NCBI GenBank assembly: GCA_022577435.1
Contig: JAKOON010000002.1
Coordinates: forward strand, 7,414,501 to 7,478,500
Origin: Embiotoca jacksoni
Lineage: Eukaryota; Chordata; Actinopteri; Embiotocidae
Length of the DNA: 64,000 nt
Direction of reading: 5' to 3'
Shown in pieces: positions 58,701 to 64,000 of the stretch. The notes under the pieces were generated by a model. That model had not been told where the DNA came from, did no database searches, and saw nothing but the letters and a program-made list of their open reading frames with translations. Numbering within the stretch: position 1 is the stretch's first letter; each line of letters begins with the position of its first letter. Position numbers and translations under genes: made by a program.

Positions 58701-61700
58701 AGCTTAAGCTTGTCAGTTAATTATGAGCATGAATCCGAACATGGAGGTTTACAATTGTTTATTTCCCGCGAACACACGAGTTATTGTAGCTGTTGGATAC
58801 ATAAACACTCATCCATATACAAAATGAGGGCAGACACCCACCTTGCTGCGAGAAGGACTGCTCGAAGACGCACTTGTAAAGGCTGCGGAAAGATGCGCTA
58901 AGGTCCTCGAAGTCAGAGAAACAGAGCTGCTTGTCCCGCGACTCCGGGACAGGTAGACCGTACTGCGGGTGTGGGGGAGGAGGAGGGGGCGGCGGAGGCT
59001 GGGCGGGCTGCTGGAGGCTCAGGGACTGGGACGAAGGCTCCGAGTGGCTGCTCACCTTCGAGACAGGCGGAGAGGAGAAACAGACAGACTGTGAGAAGGA
59101 CAATGGGAGACACAGAGAAAAGATCAGTGAATGCATTGGATTCAGAAAAAAAACTGATCAAATGCTGAATTTACACTGCAGCTGAAAGACTGAGGTCAGA
59201 TGTCGGCCAACTGAGGTGATGGTGCAGCACTACTGATGCAGTTGAAAAAAACATGAGGTCTTCCAAAAAAACTCAATGCGTGTTGATCCTATACTGCATG
59301 TCCAACTGCACACATGTCTGTGAGCGCTGGGAGATGAGTGTTCAATCATGGGGACATTTTGATCATTTATTGTAATAATAATACACATTTTAGCATGGCG
59401 GTAAATGTGATTATGTGATGTTTTGGAACATACCTCTGCAAGCTTGTCCCTGAGCCCACAAGCCCCACAACAGACACAGAGATACATAACATTTGATGAA
59501 CATAAATATTAAGCATACTAAATACATGAGACACGCAAACAGGGTAATACAGGAGGAGACGAGAGAAGTGGAAGGAGTTGAAAGTAGTAAGCAGGGGTCT
59601 AGCAGATGGGTTTTAGGATTTTTCGTGTTTGTAAATGTATATATGGACTGCCTGGCCTTAAAGAAAGAACCAGGACATCTACAGGAGATGAGATGGCACG
59701 TAAAACATGTGACCGTAACAATTTCTGGGCTGCCTGAATTACAGTCATGCTCACTTACAAGATAAATCATGTTAATTCGTATTGTAAAGAAACCGCTCGA
59801 GAGTTCAGAATTTTGTTCTGAATGTGACACAGAATCAATCTGAACAGAAGCACTTTTAGACTGTCTGGACTATGCATGCAATGTACATTTTAATCCTGAG
59901 ATGAATTTTGTTGAAATTATCTCAATTTGTTTGTGTTGCCACTGACGCAAAGTTAAGATTCTGTCATTCAACTCGTTGGCACATCATGTTCGGTCACAAT
60001 GTAAGCACCTTGGGGCTGAGCCAGGGTTATCATGAAGCATCAAACTATTTAAAAGTGGAAAAAAGAAATACGTCCAACTTCTCCACGAGAGGAAAATATG
60101 AGCAACATGGCCTGGTTGGCCCAGAGGAGTGGGCCACTAGCTGTCAGTCAACACACAAACAAAGTCCTTACCTCACTGTCTGGACGTTGGTTTTTAGTAG
60201 CTGAATCTAAATGGACAAACCAGAATTTCAGTGGAGGGAGCTTCATTGTAAAATAGATAGAAAAGTAGAATTCAATAGTAATCACATGGTATTTTAAAGA
60301 AATAAATTATAGTTCAACTGTGCCTTTCAAACTCATTCCTTATATTAATTAGTTACAAATCATTTTTTAATAATTCAGCCATTCAGTATGACGATCCCAC
60401 CAAATTAAATTTCACACAATAAAAATAAAATCTTTGCTGCCACTCATTTCTTTTTAAAGAAACATACAAAAACAAAATACAGCTCTTCAGATTTCTGCCT
60501 CATATTGTGAAAGCAGCCTGTCTTCCTCCACCCTCAATCATCTCATCCCAGCTGTCATCTTCCTCACCATCCACCCAGTGAACGCAAGCAATTCACTGTG
60601 ATCACTGCGCCTCCGCCAATAGAAGCCAACTTACCATGACACATCACCCACACATCTACCTCCACCTATTAGTGGCAGCCTTGCCATAAACCCTCTTGGT
60701 GTCTGCAAGATCTCTGCCAGCGATGCCACCAGTAATCACCGTCACTCAGGAAGGGTATCACCTGCGCCAGGTAATGAGTCAGAACTAACCCTGATCCCAC
60801 TGGACTCAACCACAGATGAGGTCTTAAAAGATGGAGGAGGAGGGGATGCGGGGAGGAGGAAAACAAAAGATGGCCTCTAGAAATTAGAGGTTAACGAGAT
60901 GAGATTGCACTGACCTTTGCTAATGCAGGTGGGAGGTGAGCGGGGGAAAAGTGATTGATGGTAAAAAGGTGAGCAGCTGTTACAAGGGAGCAATAATGAA
61001 GACTTGGGATTTTTCAGCGCTCTTGTAATCTTGGACCAAATGTTATTGAGCAGAGACTGGCCGTTTAAAGGGACAGACATGAACACTTTGACAAAAATAC
61101 CAAATGCAAAACAGGTCTATCTAAAGTTCCCATATTTAGAAAGGAACTTTAATGACCATGATGAATAAATAAAGCTTTTGTAGCAGCATGAAGTAAAAGG
61201 GATGGAGAGAATACAACAGACTGAAAAAAAAGATATAAAAGGGAAAATCGCAAAATGTCAAGTAGCTTCTTGCTCTCACTGGTTTATCCCATGAGGGCAT
61301 GAATATAGATATAAATGACTGAGGCTGACACAACAGGAAAGCTGCTGGGCTGTAGTGCATGAGAGCAGGAATGTTCAGAGGAACTGTGTTTCTCGTGTAC
61401 AAATCTAGGTTTTGGCCTGATGGCGGCACTACAGGAAAGGTCATGGGGACTCCCAACACATTTGGATTTAACCTCCCTCAATTCAACACTACAAGTGAAA
61501 CCTTTCACACCGTTTACAAGTTGTCATAAAGCAGCTGTTATCAGTTAGTTTTCTGATTTCAGTGTATTAAGTTTTAGCGATTGTTGCAGCTGCTGTTGCA
61601 GCAGTGTTTTCTGCATCTGATGACCCTGTGATAAACTCCTTCTATTAAGTGTTTTGCTCTAAATGTAAATCGCTAAGCACGGGATGGTTGATGTCCTGAC

Positions 61701-63302
61701 AGATGGGCTGTCTGATCTAGCCCGTCCTTCATAAAAAGGAAACTTATAATCATCTCTCTCTGTCTCACCCACACCCACCCCCCGCCTACTCCCCCGCCCG
61801 TGTCGCAGTTAGTCGCACAATGTCGCAGTTAGTGTGAGTAGGGTGGCCACAGTTTCCCTCCTTTAGACGTAACAATAACAGTCTCAGGGTCAGTTTATTG
61901 CCTGTCAGAGCTGGTTGGTGAGATGTGCTGTTGTTGGACATCAAAAACCTGATCCAATCAGAGCTGAAGTGAAAAGCCAGACAGGATGGTAGTGGGATGG
62001 TGTTTGTGATATATCATTCAAATATGGGGATAACTAACAGAGATAGTTTAGATAGTCTCTCCTGGAAGATACTCATATTGTTGATATTGGATGTATACAC
62101 AAATAGCCATAAATAGTTATGTAACAAATGAAAAAAAAAAATGAGAGAGAAGTGCAGTCCTTGGCTCCTCTCTCACCTCCGCACAGCTGGCCAAACACAG
62201 GATTGTCGTGTTGGAAAGTTACATAGATGGTGGAGCACAGACACCCCTTATCTGAAGTCAGACAGGTATAGGAGGGTGGGAGGCAGGTTTCTGAAGCTTT
62301 TCGAGCATCAGACACGCAGCTCAGGTGGAATATAAAATCTTCTTCAACACACACACAAGCCATTTTCTTTGAAGGGTACAAGCACAGCACATAATCAGTG
62401 TTTAATTACTGGCTGATGTAATTATCTGCTTTAAATTGTATACAATTTGGCCTCTTTGTTTTAAATCTGTTAATACCGGAGTGATCGGATCATTTAGACG
62501 CATCCAAGACGATAAAGATTAATTTGTTTCCTGTCGTTTTATTTTTGCATGACAGAAGTGAGCCTGTATCAAAGCACACCAGCATTTCCCACAGGTTTAG
62601 AATTAATTTTGTGGTGTTCGACCCTCAGGGTTGTGAGGGGCTGCAAACAGTATTGACAGTCTGCAGCAAAACAAAATTCAATTCGAAAGCTAAATAATCA
62701 GCGCATATGAATATGACGTTCAACAACAAGCAGCAGAGTTTTCAATCAATCTGCACTTGCAGCTGCATTTCCATTTTTTTTTAAAGGAAGAAATGATAAA
62801 CAAAAGTCAGTCTGGATGGCGTCAGTTTGACTTATTTGAGCCCAAATACATTTTCCATATAGGAAGCACTGACTACAAGTGCATATTTGATTTTGTTTGT
62901 CTATGCATGTGGAAAAAAAACAACAACAGTGAAATAATGTTTTTTTTTAAATGATTAACTATCATCAAAATTGAGTAATTAAGCACAATTGGAATTTAGG
63001 GTTTTTCTGTTCATGCAATCTGCTTAACTCTACTGATACAGAATAATTCATATGTCATCTCAGCAAAATAAATGTGCTCCGCTGAAGACCACTGAAAATA
63101 TATTTGGCTGCAAAGTCTGAACATCGAAAACAAAATGAGAGTTTCAGCAGTGTACTGTAGATGCAGCGTACATGTCGTTAGCTGGTTACCACCTCCTCAG
63201 TCTGCTGAGGGTGCAGCAGACACCTTCTGTGCAGAATGAGAGTCTGGACCGGTGACTGAATCATCCAGATTGTGTCAGAATCAAGTGAAGGAGGAACATG
63301 TA

Positions 63303-63346
<44 letters not shown>

Positions 63347-63693
63347 TTTAAATGCTGGTAGTTTCAAATTTGCCAGTTAAAGATGAACAAAACAGCAGAA
63401 AAGTGCTTCTGCTGAAATGTTCATAAATAAAAGGTCTGTAGCAGCTTCAGGTCAGCTGCTGTCCTTGTGCAAAATAGACACAAGACAAGGGACTTTCTCC
63501 AAGTCGCACATTAGAGATAAAGAAGAGGTCTTACTGGTGTGTAGCTGTGCACGTTGCTGCCGCTGCTGACGGCGGTGTTCAGGTTGTTGAGGTTGACGGA
63601 TGCCAAACTCGGCTCTGAAAGACTGTTGCTCAGGCTGCCGCCGAGACTTCCAGGACTCTCGCTGCCTTCTGCCTCTGGGTTGTACAGTGCTAC
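47596..63693 (-). CDS. foxj3: Forkhead box J3, 3' seven coding exons (partial)
   Basis: A nuclear forkhead transcription factor; in mammals FOXJ3 activates Mef2c and acts in muscle and spermatocytes. Exons 63693-63535, 59055-58842, 55889-55611, 52737-52636, 50271-49996, 48980-48879 and 47720-47596 join in phase and give 418 residues plus stop. Diagnostic peptides are VALYNPEAEGSESPGSL, SDFEDLSASFRSLYKCVFEQ, GVSTDWYPNLDWLKESCRI, ESMRQAELNNWSLDAAQMAD, NLYMDSRQSISSLMGPPGYP and the terminal DDIQDDFDWDSIV. All are collinear with mammalian FOXJ3 rather than FOXJ2. The N-terminal part, including the forkhead domain, must lie beyond 64000. A His/Gln-rich low-complexity segment and a nine-proline run are prominent. 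Adjacency to pdpn differs from human. Confidence 0.92.
48090..48725. repeat. Interspersed repeat in foxj3 last intron
   Basis: GCCTCCGCCAACCAGTAAAG at the left and GAGGTCACGGTGACCTTTGA with GCCAAATTTGAAGAAGCTCC at the right resemble a very common teleost repeat known to me, decayed here. Family assignment not attempted. Confidence 0.45.
48879..48980 (-). CDS. foxj3: foxj3 penultimate coding exon
   Basis: 102 nt, acceptor GCTCTCCCACAG|GG, donor ATGACAG|GTGACT. Encodes NLYMDSRQSISSLMGPPGYP and MSNTAPTMT. Phase 1 at both ends, so skipping would preserve the frame. An in-frame alternative donor lies 54 nt further (see findings). Confidence 0.9.
49996..50271 (-). CDS. foxj3: foxj3 exon with conserved LKESMRQAELNNWSL block
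   Basis: 276 nt, acceptor TTCTCTGTCAG|GTC, donor AGCACTG|GTCGGT (a weak donor: C at +3). It encodes a conserved helical block ending SSINQFFTATGVIPP, then a Pro/His/Gln-rich tail. Confidence 0.9.
50690..51095. repeat. Decayed interspersed repeat (hAT-like text)
   Basis: CCGACCAATAC, GCCAATACCAATAT and, at the other end, GACCAATATCATCGGTGAGG recall a teleost repeat with CGATAA/CCGATTAA-type ends. Weak, low confidence. Confidence 0.3.
51235..51322 (+). repeat. 11-bp minisatellite, eight copies
   Basis: Tandem copies of GTGGTGNGTTG (N = C, T or G), 88 bp. It lies in a foxj3 intron. The Thr/His/Pro-rich minus-strand frames over it are artefacts. Confidence 0.9.
52222..52350 (+). repeat. (TG)n-(AG)n compound microsatellite
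   Basis: About 20 TG units (52222-52261) followed by interrupted AG repeats to about 52350, in a foxj3 intron. Confidence 0.93.
52588..52621 (+). repeat. (TG)17 microsatellite beside foxj3 exon donor
   Basis: 34 bp of TG. On the foxj3 sense strand this is (CA)17 starting 15 bases after the exon end at 52636. Confidence 0.95.
52636..52737 (-). CDS. foxj3: foxj3 exon with STDWYPNLDWLKES block
   Basis: 102 nt, acceptor ATGTGTCAG|GCG, donor TTTCAAG|GTAACAC. Encodes VSTDWYPNLDWLKESCRI and NWADVDLSPFQ. The upstream polypyrimidine tract is replaced by a (TG)n run. Phase 1 at both ends, so skipping would preserve the frame. Confidence 0.92.
52747..52781 (+). repeat. (CA)17 microsatellite beside foxj3 exon acceptor
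   Basis: 35 bp of CA. On the foxj3 sense strand this is (TG)17 ending about 10 bases before the acceptor at 52737. Confidence 0.95.
54277..54345 (+). repeat. Retroposon-tail-like fragment
   Basis: GAATCAGAATCAGAATCACC followed by TTTATTGGCCAGGTATA and CAAGGAATTTGACTCCGG. This text is typical of a frequent teleost retroposon 3' tail, here truncated. Confidence 0.5.
55611..55889 (-). CDS. foxj3: foxj3 exon, His/Gln-rich
   Basis: 279 nt, acceptor TTCTCTGCAG|GTTTG, donor CACAACAG|GTGAGA. Begins LMSMPGDSNQQ and YQHSPGAGSS, then a low-complexity segment of His, Gln and Ser (SHHPHHPHLSPHSTHSQ and following). Phase 1 in and out. Confidence 0.88.
55948..56245 (+). repeat. LINE 3'-end-like fragment
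   Basis: AGCCTATCCCGGCTCACCCT, CAGTCCATCGCAGGGC, GGGAGGAAGCCGGAGTGCCC and GTGCTAACCACTGCATCGCC occur in the order known for a teleost L2/CR1-like LINE 3' region. This is a 5'-truncated copy in a foxj3 intron. Confidence 0.6.
56246..58841. other. foxj3: foxj3 intron, no exon seen
   Basis: Intronic sequence. A slightly CpG-rich stretch lies at 56340-56480 and 56640-56720. AATAAA occurs on the plus strand near 56611 and 57756, without an associated gene. Confidence 0.5.
58842..59055 (-). CDS. foxj3: foxj3 exon with FEDLSASFRSLYK block
   Basis: 214 nt, acceptor CTGTCTCGAAG|GTG, donor CAGCAAG|GTGGGT. Starts VSSHSEPSSQSLSLQQPAQ, contains a run of nine prolines, then the conserved SDFEDLSASFRSLYKCVFEQ. 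Phase 0 in, phase 1 out. Confidence 0.92.
59056..63534. other. foxj3: foxj3 intron, no exon seen
   Basis: 4.5 kb intron with no recognisable exon. It holds a 40-A tract at 63304-63343 and a possible repeat remnant (CATTTCCCACAGGTTTAGAA) near 62581. Confidence 0.5.
63304..63343 (+). repeat. A40 homopolymer
   Basis: Uninterrupted run of 40 A in a foxj3 intron; no clear retroposon body precedes it. Confidence 0.95.
63535..63693 (-). CDS. foxj3: foxj3 exon, first in window
   Basis: 159 nt, 53 codons, acceptor GTGTGTGTAG|GTAGCAC, donor CACACCA|GTAAGA. Encodes VALYNPEAEGSESPGSL, SLASVNLNNLNT and NVHSYTP, matching the FOXJ3 segment that follows the forkhead region. Phase 0 at both ends. Confidence 0.9.
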
Positions 63694-64000
63694 CTACACA
63701 CACGCACGCACACACATGATTCATGTTAACAGTGACAGTAACTATGACTATACAGGGCCAACATTTTTAGGCAATAAACTTTATAAACTCCTTCAGAGGC
63801 AGTGATTCATAATTTTATTGTCCCTCAATGCCTCTTTTATTACTTCTTTTTACCAATTCATTTTCAGTATGAAGCGAACACTGCCCACCTCAAGAAGTTA
63901 CCCATGCACCATTAACTTACGGGACAAATCATGAGGAAATATGCAAATTAAAAAGCACGTCTATGCTAATTAATCCCGCTGCTACAAAAAGGAGGCACAG
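63694..64000. other. foxj3: foxj3 intron at right edge
   Basis: No exon recognised. The first 25 bases are TG-rich on the sense strand, forming the acceptor tract. Confidence 0.5.

Noticed and set aside
47596..63693. Assignment of the right-hand gene to foxj2
   Set aside because: FEDLSASFRSLYK, the DWLKES/ESMRQA blocks and the VALYN...HSYTP exon follow FOXJ3; the FOXJ2 counterpart differs (DLSWSFRSLYR).

Overview
The window is vertebrate nuclear DNA, almost certainly from a ray-finned (teleost) fish. Three recognisable genes have split, GT-AG-spliced coding regions. The spacers are AT-rich and full of microsatellites and homopolymer tracts, and several interspersed repeats resemble families common in teleost genomes. 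There are no operons, CRISPR arrays or tRNA/rRNA genes. All three genes lie on the minus strand, so each reads from high to low coordinate.

Right part (about 46.2-64 kb): the 3' portion of foxj3, a forkhead transcription factor. Seven coding exons (63693 down to 47596) join in one consistent phase and give 418 codons plus the stop. The forkhead DNA-binding exons lie beyond the right edge. Middle (about 34.3-44.8 kb): pdpn (podoplanin), a small mucin-like type I membrane protein of 181 aa in four coding exons, with a 6.3-kb first intron, a 3' UTR of about 1.5 kb and a clear poly(A) signal. Left-centre (about 19.2-27.8 kb): prdm2 (RIZ). One giant 4.1-kb exon encodes a 1374-aa multi-zinc-finger protein. 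It is preceded by a 5' UTR splice acceptor and a CpG-rich promoter island with CCAAT and CRE elements. Its start codon has an in-frame stop 12 bases upstream in the same exon, so this transcript encodes a protein without the PR (SET-like) domain, like mammalian RIZ2.

The left 19 kb holds no complete gene. It has two orphan candidate first exons on the minus strand (5594-5724 and 12630-12705), a 526-bp CA/CG microsatellite, MITE-like elements and other repeats.

The pdpn-prdm2 order and orientation match the human 1p36 arrangement; foxj3 next to pdpn does not (human FOXJ3 is at 1p34). The three proteins are not known to share a pathway: foxj3 and prdm2 are nuclear regulators, pdpn is a cell-surface glycoprotein. 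The most interesting points are the PR-less prdm2 with one zinc finger missing, a second reading frame at the prdm2 C-terminus, a phase-neutral foxj3 exon bracketed by two complementary 17-unit dinucleotide repeats, and the two unexplained first exons.
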